Assembly: GCA_965371445.1 (NCBI GenBank) | Contig: CBDUYN010000095.1 | Coordinates: forward strand, 1 to 38,365 | Reading direction: 5' to 3' | DNA length: 38,365 bases | Source of the DNA: DASWIG01 sp965371445 | GTDB taxonomy: Bacteria; Acidobacteriota; Thermoanaerobaculia; Multivoradales; J023 | In this document: piece by piece, positions 16,717 through 25,240 of the stretch | Position numbering within the stretch: the stretch's first letter is position 1 | Layout: every line of letters starts with the position of its first letter | Notes under the pieces: generated by a model | What the model was told of the DNA's origin: nothing | Databases searched by the model: none | What the model saw: the letters and a program-made list of their open reading frames with translations, nothing else | Made by a program: the position numbers and the translations under genes

Positions 16717-19325
16717 CCTCCGTCGCCTTCCAGGAGCTTTTCGAGCTCGGGATCTCCGAAGAGCCACTCGAATTCGAGCTCTGCGCGCAGGCGCTCGGCG
16801 GGCATGCCCCCGGCGACGAGCTCCCCGAGCGTCTCCAGGGTGAGGGTACGCTCCCGGCACACCGCGAAGGCCTTGGCGACGAAGAGCAAGTCTTCGAGCC
16901 GGCCAGCGAGCTCGCCCCGCAAGGCCTCGGCCCTGGCCGTGCCCCGCTCGCACACCCCGGCCTTGGCCAGGAGCGCCGGATACAGCACTCGGAGCCTCGA
17001 ATCCTCGGGGTTGTCTCCGAGCAGTGCCTCCAGACGGCTCACCCCCTCGCCGTAGGTTTCGCGTGCCTGCGCCTCGGCGCCCCGGTGAAGCTCGGTGTCG
17101 CCGAGGTTGAGCCAGTGCAACGGCTCCTCCGGCTGCAGCTCGACCGCCCGCCGAAACGACGCCTCGGCGTCGTCGAGCCGTCCCAGGAAAAAGGAGAGGG
17201 TGCCCATGCCGGCGAGCAGGCTCGGCGTGCGAAGCGACTCCGAAATCTTTTCGTAGGTGGCCAGAGCCGCCTCCAGGTTGCCCTGGTACATTTCCAGCGT
17301 CGCCAGGTTCTCCAGCGGCCAGATGACCTCCGCCGGCGCCAGCTCGACGGCCCTTCCAAGCTGCTCGCGGGCCTCGGCGTAACGGCCGGTCTCCAGGTAG
17401 AAGGAGCCCAGCAGGTGGTGGTTCCGCCACGACAGGGAGCGGATCTCCAGGGCCCGGCGGTAGCTCCTCTCGGCGAGCTCGAGCTCGTCCCGCTCCCACT
17501 GGCTGATCGCCAGCTCCCGATGGGCCAAGTCCAGCTCCGGCTTTTGTGCGAGCACCGCCTGGAGGTCCGCGACCGCCTCGGCGAGCCGGCCGCTGCGGCG
17601 CCGCACCAGGGCGCGGGCAATCCGCGGCTCGGGGAGGTCCGGCTCGAGAGCGACGGCTCGATCGGCGGCCCGGGCCGCTTCCTCGAGGAGCTCTGGCGAG
17701 CGGGTGTCGTCGTAGCGGCGCACCAACGCCCTGGCGAGTCCGGCGTAGGCCCAGGAGAAGTCCGGGTCGGCCTCAAGCGCGCGCTCGAAAAGCTCGACCG
17801 CCCGCTCGGCGGCGGCGCGGTCTCCGGCCTCTCTTAGGGCGGCGTCCGCCTGCGAGTAGGCGGCGTAGGCCTCCCGGGAGCGAGTGGGGTTGCGGCGCAG
17901 CCGCTCGCGCTCGCGCGCCGAGAGGCTGACGGGCAGGTTGCGGATCACCTCGTCGGCAAGCCTCTCCTGGAGCTCCAAGAGGTCCGCGGGAGAGCCCTCG
18001 ACCTCGCCGTTCCAGACGGAGACGCTCGGCACGGCGTTCATCACCTGGACCACGGCCCGGATCCGTTCCGCGTTGCCCTGCACGTAGCCCTGGACGAGGG
18101 TGCCCACGTCGAGCTCGCGGGCGATCTCCGCCGCGGTCTTCTGCGTCCCACGGTAGCGCCTCACGTCGAGCTCGGCGACGACGTTCAAGCCGCGGATCCC
18201 GGAGATCTTGTGGATGAGCGTCGAGCCGACGCCCTCGTAGTAGGCGTCCAGAGCCGGATCGTCGGTCCGGTTCTCGAAGGGAAGGACCGCCACGTTTTCG
18301 ACCGGTGACGAAGCGCGGCTTCCCTGGTAGAGCACCGCCGCGGCCACCGCCAGGAGTGCGACGAGCCCAAAGGCCGCTCCCAGCCAGCGCCGGCGCCGCG
18401 GCCGCAGCTTCCACAGCGGCCGCAGCAGGGTTTCGCTCGCCGTGAATCCGGTGTCGCCGCGGGCGATCGCCTTGAGCTCCTCGCTGACCACCACCGCCGA
18501 CGGGAAGCGGTCCTCCGGGTCCTTCGCGAGCAGGCGCTCGACGAGGTCGGCAAGCCTCGCGGGAATCTTCGGGTTCAGCTTCGACGGCGACTCGGGTTTC
18601 TTGCTCGCCAGATCCCGGACGTATTCCACCAGGCTCCCACCGCCGAAGGGCAGCTTGCCGGTGAACATCTGATAGAGCATCACGCCGAAGGAGAACAGGT
18701 CGGACCGCGCGTCGAGGTTCGTTCCCTCGAACTGTTCCGGGGCCATGTAGGGAATGGTCCCGACGACGGCCCCCGAGGCGGTGAGCGCGGTCTCGCTCGG
18801 TCCTTCGGCCGTCGACGTCATCTTGGCCAGCCCGAAGTCGAGGATCTTGACCCGCCCGTCGGGAGTGATGCGCACGTTGCGGGGTTTCAGGTCGCGGTGG
18901 ATCACCCCTTCCCGGTGGGCGCTCACCAGGGCGTCGGCGATCTGGACGGCGTAGTCGACACCTTCTTCGAGGGCCATCCCTTCCTCGATGCGCCACGTCA
19001 GATCGTCTCCCTGGACGCGTTCCATGGCGATGTAGATCACCTGGTCGGCGGAGCCGCCGAGCGCCGGATCCTCCGTGCGCGCCTCGCCGACCTCGTAGAC
19101 AGTGGCGATGGCCGGATGGTTGAGCTGGGCGGCGGCCCGGGCTTCGCGCAGCAGACGGGCGCGGTGGCCCGGGACGTCGGCCACCGAGGCCGGCAGGACC
19201 TTGATCGCCACCGGACGGTGCAACCGCGTGTCCCGCGCCTCGTAGACCACCCCCATGCCGCCGCGGCCGATCTCGCCGAGCAGCTCGTAGTGGGCCAGGC
19301 TTCGAACGGGGTTGGGCTCGGTCAT
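16713..19325 (-). CDS. Membrane serine/threonine protein kinase with TolB-like and TPR domains
   Basis: An 870-residue protein. The kinase domain (about 13-275) is complete: glycine loop GEIGRGGMG, Lys42 in VAIKV, HRDLKPRNV, DFGLAK and APEQ. A Pro/Arg-rich stretch and one transmembrane helix (about 318-335) follow. Outside or periplasmic are a TolB/FlgO-like nucleotide-cyclase-associated segment (VAVLPFENRTDDPALDAYYE) and about eight TPR units (480-800). Such kinases phosphorylate Ser/Thr of regulators or scaffold proteins. The ATG has a GGAG site 8 nt upstream. It lies 36 nt downstream of the sigma-54 activator gene, so they are probably co-transcribed, and the activator or the three structural genes upstream are plausible targets. 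Confidence 0.92.
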   Translation of the reverse strand: MTEPNPVRSLAHYELLGEIGRGGMGVVYEARDTRLHRPVAIKVLPASVADVPGHRARLLREARAAAQLNHPAIATVYEVGEARTEDPALGGSADQVIYIAMERVQGDDLTWRIEEGMALEEGVDYAVQIADALVSAHREGVIHRDLKPRNVRITPDGRVKILDFGLAKMTSTAEGPSETALTASGAVVGTIPYMAPEQFEGTNLDARSDLFSFGVMLYQMFTGKLPFGGGSLVEYVRDLASKKPESPSKLNPKIPARLADLVERLLAKDPEDRFPSAVVVSEELKAIARGDTGFTASETLLRPLWKLRPRRRRWLGAAFGLVALLAVAAAVLYQGSRASSPVENVAVLPFENRTDDPALDAYYEGVGSTLIHKISGIRGLNVVAELDVRRYRGTQKTAAEIARELDVGTLVQGYVQGNAERIRAVVQVMNAVPSVSVWNGEVEGSPADLLELQERLADEVIRNLPVSLSARERERLRRNPTRSREAYAAYSQADAALREAGDRAAAERAVELFERALEADPDFSWAYAGLARALVRRYDDTRSPELLEEAARAADRAVALEPDLPEPRIARALVRRRSGRLAEAVADLQAVLAQKPELDLAHRELAISQWERDELELAERSYRRALEIRSLSWRNHHLLGSFYLETGRYAEAREQLGRAVELAPAEVIWPLENLATLEMYQGNLEAALATYEKISESLRTPSLLAGMGTLSFFLGRLDDAEASFRRAVELQPEEPLHWLNLGDTELHRGAEAQARETYGEGVSRLEALLGDNPEDSRLRVLYPALLAKAGVCERGTARAEALRGELAGRLEDLLFVAKAFAVCRERTLTLETLGELVAGGMPAERLRAELEFEWLFGDPELEKLLEGDGG

Positions 19326-19361
19326 TGCCGTTTCTCCGGATTCGGTTCGCGCCAGGCCGCC

Positions 19362-20834
19362 TCAGGCGAGCCCGTAGCGCTGCATCTTCTTGCGCAGCCC
19401 TTCGCGGCTGATGCCGAGGCTCCTGGCGGTGTGGGTCCGATTGCCGCCAGCGAGGTGGAGATGGAGCTCGATGAGCTCCTTTTCCTGGTCGGCGAGGCTT
19501 CCCGGGGGCTGCTTGGGAGCCGCCGCGTCGCGGATGCGTCGCGACAGGCCGTCGGCGGTCAGCGGCACCCCCTCGGGAATGATGGCCACCAGCCGTCCGG
19601 CTTCGTTCTCGAGCTCCCGTACGTTCCCCGGCCAGTCATGCTCCTGGAGCGCCCGCTCCAGCCTCGGAGTGGCCCGCGGCACCGCCCGACCGTCGCGGGC
19701 GGCGGCCGCTTCGAGGAAGTGGTAGAAGAGAGGCAGGATATCGCCGGGCCGTTCCTTGAGGGGCGGAACGTCGAGGGTGACGGCATTGAGCCGGTAGAGA
19801 AGGTCTTCGCGAAATCGGCCTTTCTCGACCTCGCCCACCAGGTCCTTGTTGGTGGCGGCGAGGAAACGCACGTCGACTTTCAAGGGACGGCTCGAGCCCA
19901 CCGGCTGCACCTCCCCGAACTGGAGCGTGCGCAGGAGCTTGGCCTGGAGCTCCATCGGGAGCTCACCTACCTCGTCAAGAAAAACGGTGCCGCCGTCGGC
20001 ACCGGCGATGGTGCCCGTCCTGTTGCGCTCGGCGCCGGTGAAGGCCCCCCGCACGTGGCCGAAGAGCTCCGATTCCAGGAGCGCCGGCGAAATCGCGCCG
20101 CAGTTGATCGTCACCAGAGGTTGGCCCGAGCGCCGGCTGTTGAGGTAAAGCGCCCGGGCGATCAGCTCCTTGCCGGTCCCGGAAGGACCCTGGATCAGCA
20201 CCGGCAGGCTCGAGGAAGCCACCTGCGCGACGGTCTTTAGAAGCTTCAGGAAGCCGGCGTCGCAGGTCACCACACCGGGGAAGTCGTAGCGCGCCAGGAA
20301 ATCTTTTTCGAGCGCCCGGTTGCGCTGTTCCAGGAGCAGGAGCCGGGTCGAGACTTGGAGCGCCCGGGAGGCGAGCTCCAGGACCCGGGTGAAAAGCTCG
20401 TAGTGGGCTGTGCCGAAGAGCCGCTCGGGCGAGCTGCTCTCGAAGTAGAGCGCTCCGACCGGCTCGCCCTCGACGAGGAGCGGGGCGGCCAGCACCGAGC
20501 GAATGCCCATGCGCAGGACGCTGTCGACCTTGCCGAATCTATCGTCGGCCAGGGCGTCCTCGATCAGCACCGGCCGGCCGCGATCCAGCACGTGAGCGAC
20601 GATCGAGCGGCTGACCGGTTCGCCGTCTCCCTCGAGCTCTTCGCGGTTCCAGTTGCGGACCACCTTGAAGTCGAGGCCCGTCGTCCGCCGGAGGACCAGG
20701 AATCCCCTCTCCGCCCCGAGGATGACGAGCGACTCGCGCGCCACCGTGTCGAGCAGGACGTCGTGGTCCTCGATCTGCAGGAGCTTGCGCGCAAATTCGA
20801 GGAGCCGGCGCGTCGCGCCGTCGTCGGCGCTCAA
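19362..20834 (-). CDS. GAF-type sigma-54 activator (bacterial enhancer-binding protein)
   Basis: A 490-residue regulator. The N terminus is a GAF sensor (about 20-165), not a phosphoreceiver. The central AAA+ domain (about 190-425) has Walker A (GPSGTGKE), the sigma-54 contact motif GAFTGA near residue 262, Walker B (GTVFLDEVGE) and the arginine finger region (RFREDLLYRLN). A Fis-type helix-turn-helix closes the protein (HTARSLGISREGLRKKM). It should drive open-complex formation at sigma-54 promoters; one such promoter is at 23796-23811. The best in-frame start is a TTG with a GGGAGA site, since a stop lies in frame upstream and no ATG or GTG is available. It is 91 nt downstream of the small Cys protein gene. 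Confidence 0.94.
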   Translation of the reverse strand: MSADDGATRRLLEFARKLLQIEDHDVLLDTVARESLVILGAERGFLVLRRTTGLDFKVVRNWNREELEGDGEPVSRSIVAHVLDRGRPVLIEDALADDRFGKVDSVLRMGIRSVLAAPLLVEGEPVGALYFESSSPERLFGTAHYELFTRVLELASRALQVSTRLLLLEQRNRALEKDFLARYDFPGVVTCDAGFLKLLKTVAQVASSSLPVLIQGPSGTGKELIARALYLNSRRSGQPLVTINCGAISPALLESELFGHVRGAFTGAERNRTGTIAGADGGTVFLDEVGELPMELQAKLLRTLQFGEVQPVGSSRPLKVDVRFLAATNKDLVGEVEKGRFREDLLYRLNAVTLDVPPLKERPGDILPLFYHFLEAAAARDGRAVPRATPRLERALQEHDWPGNVRELENEAGRLVAIIPEGVPLTADGLSRRIRDAAAPKQPPGSLADQEKELIELHLHLAGGNRTHTARSLGISREGLRKKMQRYGLA

Positions 20835-20925
20835 GGGACCGATCTCCCGCGACCGGTTGGGGTGAGCAGGGACATGGTGTCGCCCAGCTTATCCCGACAC
20901 CGTCCCTGCGGTCACTGCGGCCGGG

Positions 20926-21189
20926 TCAATCCGTTCGCCGGATTCGTCTCAGCTTCGGCACGGCGCGAAGCGAAGGCGCGTCTCTCGCATCGACCGCGAC
21001 GCCGACCCCCGGTCCGCCGAAGCGGTAGCGCCGGCCGGTGATCGGTCCCACGACGGTCATCGCCGTTTCACCGAAGTACTCGAATTCGACCACGGTATGA
21101 ACGGCACGACGCGCTGGCCGGGAGCCGCGCTCCGGGGCCGTTGCCGCCGCGCGGTAGCGAGATCTCTTGCCGCCACAACAGGGCATCAT
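20926..21189 (-). CDS. Small basic protein with MMPCCGGK N terminus
   Basis: An 87-residue protein with two adjacent cysteines at residues 4-5, a disordered Arg/Ala-rich stretch, then a compact beta-like module (VVEFEYFGETAMTVVGP, ITGRRYRFGGPGVGVAVDA, APSLRAVPKLRRI). The module is reminiscent of short ring- or tube-joining proteins near phage-like structural genes, but this is only an impression. The start overlaps the stop of the DUF1360-like gene as ATGA, so it is translated coupled to it. The Cys pair could bind metal or bridge to a partner. Unknown function. Confidence 0.7.
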   Translation of the reverse strand: MMPCCGGKRSRYRAAATAPERGSRPARRAVHTVVEFEYFGETAMTVVGPITGRRYRFGGPGVGVAVDARDAPSLRAVPKLRRIRRTD

Positions 21190-21518
21190 TTATCCTCCGG
21201 GTCTTCGAAAAAGGCGGCCGGCGCCGCGGCGCCGCGGCCCTCGGTGACGCGTTCGAGCAGGATCGCGCCCGCTGAAAGCGCCGGCCAGAGGAGCAGCCGC
21301 TCCGTCCACGTCCCCGCGAGGAGGTACGCGAACGGAGCCGCCGTCCAGACGCTCAGACAGTAGAAGCAGTCGAGCAGCTCTCCCCAGAACCCCGAGCCGG
21401 CCAGCCGGCGCAGACGGACCAGGAGGTCCCAGGGTCCGTCCTCGCCGTAGAGCAGGTGCGTCAGGCGGTAGACGACCAGGGTTCCGAGGAGCAGCCGGTA
21501 GAAGGCTTCACCGTTCAC
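21186..21518 (-). CDS. DUF1360-like small membrane protein
   Basis: A 110-residue protein with two to three hydrophobic segments and the family pattern YRLTHLLYGEDGPWDLLVRL and LLDCFYCLSVWTAAP, with a CxxC-like pair in DCFYC. This corresponds to the DUF1360 (YngL-like) family, whose function is not known. The GTG start at 21518 has an AGGAGG site and overlaps the stop of the large upstream gene as GTGA; its own stop overlaps the next ATG as ATGA. The strict coupling means stoichiometric synthesis with the large protein and the small Cys protein, suggesting a complex at the membrane. Confidence 0.8.
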   Translation of the reverse strand: MNGEAFYRLLLGTLVVYRLTHLLYGEDGPWDLLVRLRRLAGSGFWGELLDCFYCLSVWTAAPFAYLLAGTWTERLLLWPALSAGAILLERVTEGRGAAAPAAFFEDPEDK

Positions 21519-23749
21519 TCGTCCTCCTGGTGCGCCTCGATCCCGAGCAGGTAGAGGATCGGGCCGTAGGGGCCGTGCATGTGATACCCGTCGGTGACCC
21601 TGGTCGAGCATCCGAGCTTGACCGCGAAGGTGCAGAAAGGCACTCCGTCGAGCCAGTTGCCGTCGTCCGGCTTGATGTCGGTGATCACGTAGCCGAAGCC
21701 GTCGACCACGGGATCGTCGAGGGTACCGCGGAGCGAGTTGCAGACCTTGTCGTCCGCACCGTGGACGTACGTCTGTTCGATCAGGCCCGGGCCGTCGTTC
21801 AAGATCGGCTGCGGCCCGATGTTGCCCTTGCGCATCGACAGGGTGTACTTGTTCATCAGTCCCTGTGCCTGGATGGCTTTGAACCGCACCGTCAGTGGCG
21901 CCCCCGGGTCGTTCTCGGGCACGGTGAAGAGCGCGCAACCCCCACCCGGCTGGCCTCCCATCGAGACCGAATCGATATCCAGGTCGGGCCGGCTGTTGTC
22001 GATGAAGAGCTTGATCGTGTCGCTCGCGCCGGCGACCTGGTTGCCGTCCTCGTCGTAGCCCTGGATCCGGAAGTAGACCGCCCCCGGGTCGGCCACCGGC
22101 GCGTAGACCCAGCTGGAGATGCGGGCCTTGCGGTCACGGTTGTGAAGGCGGAAGTCGTTGTCGTTCTCGATGTTGTGGTAGGCAGGGACCTTGACCGTCG
22201 TCCCGCCGCCGGCGGCGATTTCGAAGTCGAAGGGACCGATCTTGTCACCGATGTAGCCTGGAATGCCGACCTTGGCGGTCTTCTCGTGACGGACCACTTC
22301 CTGGAAGTAATTCCAGGGTCCGAACCGGGACCGCGCGTACTGGATCGTGTAGTGCGTGACGTCCTCTTGATCGAGAAAGCAGGCGTAGAAGTCCAGGGTA
22401 CCGGCCCAGCCGGCGCAAAACGCGTCCGGCGCGTCGGGGTTTTTCGACGTGATCTTGCCTTCCTCGTTCAGGGTGTTGCTGAAACCGACCCGCGGCTCCC
22501 AGTCGAACGGATTCGGCGTCGCTTCCGGCTCACCGATGTCGATGTTGCCGATCGCCTGGATCGCATTGGAGCCCTGGCAAGCGGTAGGCAGGCGCCGGCA
22601 CCCGCTCTTGCAGACGTTGATCCGCTTGAAGAGCGGGATGTTCCAGTAGGGAGCGCTCTCGTAGACCACGCCCGTGGGAGCCATGGCGTCGAGCACCTGG
22701 ACGATGACGTCGGGCTGCATCTGCACCACGAAGTCTTCGCCCTGGACCCAGTCGGGGGCGGACACGGCCTCGTTGGTTGAGTCGGAGCTGTGCTGGAAGC
22801 GGAAGATGTAGTTGCCGTTCATGTCGGAGACCGCGACCCCGAGGTTCTCCTTGCCGCCCGTGCCGGTATACGGCCCGCCGGCCTTTTCGGCGCCGGTGCG
22901 GTCGTACTCCAGGAAGCGCAACACCATCCCCGGCATCGGCTGGGTCACGCAGTAGGGCTTGAACACCAGGTCGATGAGGCTCGCCACCGCGACCCGGTCG
23001 TAGTCGAAGGCGAGCTTCGCCGGTTGGCCGAGGTCGATCGAGCCCGCCTGGGTGACGAGGGCCGTCGACTCTTCGCTGGCGGCCTTTTTCGACTTCGCCG
23101 ACCTGGAGGCCGCCGGTGCGTTCGCGACGCGCAGGATCTGCGCCTTGCGCGGCGGCAGCGCGGTGTCGCCTTCGAGCGGCAGCACCATCGGCCGGAACGG
23201 CGGCGGATCGGGCGTCGGACCGAGCTGCGGCCGCTCGTCCTTCAGCCGGTCGGGGTAGAGCTTCGCCACCAGGTCCCGGAGCAGCGGCCGCCTCAAGGCC
23301 TCGGCCAGCATCTCGTAGGAGTCGATGACCACGTAGCCGGAGTAGCAGGGGTTGAAGCACCAGCCCTCGTAGCAGCTGACGTTGCCGAAGAGCAGGAAGT
23401 CGCTCGTCGTCACCGGCGTCGAGCAGGTGAGGACCAGGTCATTGAAGTCCTGGTCGCTGCCGCCGCTCCCGCCCCCGTCGTCGGACTCGATGTCGAATTG
23501 GTAGAGGCCTCCGGAGATCGTGGGGAACTTGATCTGCTCCGCGGAGGTGACGAAGCCCGATCCGGGGTCGTTTTGGATGGTGATGCTCCAGGCGTCTCCG
23601 GTGACGAGCACCGGCGCCGGGTCCGACGACGACTTGTAGAGGTAGGCGCCGTTGCCACTCGTGGCGCCCGCAACGATGAACCTCTGGGGACGGCGAGCGC
23701 TTTTCGATTTCACTGAAATCGTCCACGAGCCCTGCATGGTGATGGCCAT
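21515..23749 (-). CDS. Large multidomain beta-rich protein, no signal peptide, sigma-54 controlled
   Basis: A 744-residue protein I cannot assign. The ATG at 23749 has a perfect AAGGAG site; no signal peptide or membrane helix follows, so it is cytoplasmic or exported by an unconventional route. Residues about 1-110 form a beta domain (MQGSWTISVKSKSARRPQRF; YQFDIESDD) ending in a calcium-site-like DQDFNDLVL. A carboxypeptidase-regulatory-like beta domain follows (FGNVSCYEGWCFNPC...; PMPGMVLRFLEYDRTG; DMNGNYIFRF), split by a Pro/Ala/Lys-rich insert of about 100 residues. The remaining 350 residues include a Cys cluster (CKSGCRRLPTAC), another beta region, and end near MHGPYGPILYLLGIEAHQ. The look is of a structural or surface-lattice protein. 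It leads the three-gene coupled operon. Confidence 0.85.
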   Translation of the reverse strand: MAITMQGSWTISVKSKSARRPQRFIVAGATSGNGAYLYKSSSDPAPVLVTGDAWSITIQNDPGSGFVTSAEQIKFPTISGGLYQFDIESDDGGGSGGSDQDFNDLVLTCSTPVTTSDFLLFGNVSCYEGWCFNPCYSGYVVIDSYEMLAEALRRPLLRDLVAKLYPDRLKDERPQLGPTPDPPPFRPMVLPLEGDTALPPRKAQILRVANAPAASRSAKSKKAASEESTALVTQAGSIDLGQPAKLAFDYDRVAVASLIDLVFKPYCVTQPMPGMVLRFLEYDRTGAEKAGGPYTGTGGKENLGVAVSDMNGNYIFRFQHSSDSTNEAVSAPDWVQGEDFVVQMQPDVIVQVLDAMAPTGVVYESAPYWNIPLFKRINVCKSGCRRLPTACQGSNAIQAIGNIDIGEPEATPNPFDWEPRVGFSNTLNEEGKITSKNPDAPDAFCAGWAGTLDFYACFLDQEDVTHYTIQYARSRFGPWNYFQEVVRHEKTAKVGIPGYIGDKIGPFDFEIAAGGGTTVKVPAYHNIENDNDFRLHNRDRKARISSWVYAPVADPGAVYFRIQGYDEDGNQVAGASDTIKLFIDNSRPDLDIDSVSMGGQPGGGCALFTVPENDPGAPLTVRFKAIQAQGLMNKYTLSMRKGNIGPQPILNDGPGLIEQTYVHGADDKVCNSLRGTLDDPVVDGFGYVITDIKPDDGNWLDGVPFCTFAVKLGCSTRVTDGYHMHGPYGPILYLLGIEAHQEDE

Positions 23750-23795
23750 AAGTACTCCTTCTGAGTTTGTCCGGGGCGACCCCGCGCTCCCCAAG

Positions 23796-23811
23796 AGCAG
23801 CAACCGTGCCA
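23796..23811 (-). promoter_or_regulatory. Sigma-54 (-24/-12) promoter of the large-protein operon
   Basis: Minus strand TGGCACGGTTGCTGCT matches TGGCACG-N4-TTGCW with one mismatch and has the invariant GG (23810-23809) and GC (23798-23797) separated by exactly 10 bp. Predicted transcription start is near 23786, 37 nt before the ATG at 23749. A sigma-54 activator gene lies in the same locus. Confidence 0.75.
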
Positions 23812-24114
23812 ACTCTCTGAGTCGGCAAAGGCGTGGCCGGCGTCGCCGGAAATCCGATGAACACCTCGCAAGATTCTCTGTAAACACTGAAAACAGGGGA
23901 CTTATGAAGATCTCTGCCCTCCGGCAAAGGAGGGTGGAACCACGTCGCGACAACGACGCTTGAGACCAAGCCCCGGGGCGCCGCCCATTTTGTTGGCAGC
24001 GCCGAAGGCTTGATGGGCTCGGCTCTCAAGGCAGCCGTTGGCACTTCACTGCCAGAATCGTGGGCAGTCCGCCGCCGGGAGGGCGACTCCGTTAGGATGG
24101 TGGAGCCGATCTAC
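23812..24114. other. Divergent intergenic region with two inverted repeats, no gene seen
   Basis: Between the sigma-54 promoter and the PLP-enzyme gene there is no credible ORF. It holds a 6-bp stem hairpin (CCCTCC/GGAGGG, 23917-23934) and an inverted repeat TGGCA-N6-TGCCA (24039-24054) 60 bp before the PLP-enzyme start. Enhancer-type sites for the sigma-54 activator would be expected here but no clear pair is visible. Confidence 0.4.
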
Positions 24115-25206
24115 ATGGAGAAGCCTCTCTTGCACCTGAACGAGATCCCGACCCCCGCCCTGGTCCTCGACCTCGACGTCCTCGACGCCAACCTGGAGCG
24201 CATGGCCCGTCGCCTGGAAGGCCTCGGCGTCGGATTGCGTCCCCACGTCAAGGCGCACAAGTGCGTCGAGATCGCCCGCCGCCAAGAGCGGCTCGGGGCC
24301 GTCGGTCTGACCGTCTCGACGCTCGCCGAAGCGCGGGCGTTCGCCGCCGCCGGCTTCGACGACCTGACCTGGGCGTTCCCGTTGATCCTGAACCGCGTCG
24401 ACGAGCTCGCCCAGGTCGACGCGATCCTGCGTCTCCTCGTCGACTCTCCCGAAGCGGTCGACGCGCTCGAAGCGAACGGCCAGGACCACCACGTGTGGCT
24501 CAAGGTCGACTGCGGCTACCACCGTGCCGGCGTCGATCCGGAGTCCGCGCACGCCGTCCGGTTGGCGCGGCGGATCGCCGATTCCGAAACGCTCGTTTTC
24601 GACGGCATCCTCACCCACGCCGGGCACTCCTACCACGGCCGCGGACGAGACGACCTCCTGCGGGTGGCCGAGGAGGAGCGGCGGGTCATGGCCGCCTTCG
24701 CCGAGCGGCTTCGCGGGGAGGGGATCGAGGTGCCCGGGGTGAGCGTCGGCTCGACGCCCACGATGTCGGTCGCCGAGGACCTCGCGGGCGTCACCGAGGC
24801 GCGGCCGGGCAACTACGCCTTCTACGACTACACGCAGTGCTGCCTCGGCTCCTGCGACGTCTCGGACGTCGCGGTGACGGTGCTCGCGTCGGTCGTCTCC
24901 TCGCAGCCGGGAGCCGGCCATTCGGTGATCGACGCCGGAGCGCTCTCGCTGTCGCGCGACGGCGGCGCCGACTGGGCAGAGCCGAAAAGCTTCGGCCGCG
25001 TCGTCGGCGAGGACGGCGAGCTCGATCCGGAGACCTGGGTCGTTTCGCTGTCGCAGGAGCACGGCATCCTGAACCGCCGGCTGCCGGTGGGGACGCGCCT
25101 GCGCATCCTTCCCAACCACTCCTGCCTCGTGGTACCGAACTTCGAGCGCTACCACGTGGCCCAAGGCGGACGCGTCGTCGACCAGTGGGACGTCTTGCGG
25201 GTCTGA
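24115..25206 (+). CDS. D-threonine aldolase/D-serine dehydratase-type PLP enzyme
   Basis: A 363-residue fold-type III PLP enzyme. The N-terminal alanine-racemase-like barrel starts with the family phrase TPALVLDLDVLDANLERM and carries the PLP lysine in RPHVKAHK (Lys46). The C-terminal beta domain contains the metal-binding His and Cys in LPNHSCLV and the SQEHG motif typical of D-threonine aldolases and D-serine dehydratases. Likely reaction: retro-aldol cleavage of a D-beta-hydroxy amino acid to glycine and an aldehyde. The ATG at 24115 with GGTGGAG upstream is preferred; 24097 is an alternative. It stands alone, divergent from the sigma-54 operon and convergent with the peptide transporter. 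Confidence 0.9.
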   Translation: MEKPLLHLNEIPTPALVLDLDVLDANLERMARRLEGLGVGLRPHVKAHKCVEIARRQERLGAVGLTVSTLAEARAFAAAGFDDLTWAFPLILNRVDELAQVDAILRLLVDSPEAVDALEANGQDHHVWLKVDCGYHRAGVDPESAHAVRLARRIADSETLVFDGILTHAGHSYHGRGRDDLLRVAEEERRVMAAFAERLRGEGIEVPGVSVGSTPTMSVAEDLAGVTEARPGNYAFYDYTQCCLGSCDVSDVAVTVLASVVSSQPGAGHSVIDAGALSLSRDGGADWAEPKSFGRVVGEDGELDPETWVVSLSQEHGILNRRLPVGTRLRILPNHSCLVVPNFERYHVAQGGRVVDQWDVLRV

Positions 25207-25240
25207 GGCGCGACGAGCGCCCGCCGATCGTGGCGTCAGA

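Noticed and set aside
23904..23963. 19-codon ORF with GGGGA upstream, possible leader peptide
   Set aside because: Short, no conserved feature, and it is interrupted by the hairpin at 23917-23934; nothing supports translation.
24039..24054. Second sigma-54 promoter before the D-threonine aldolase-like gene (TTGGCAC...TGCC)
   Set aside because: The GG-to-GC spacing is 9 bp, not the required 10; the element is better described as an inverted repeat TGGCA-N6-TGCCA.
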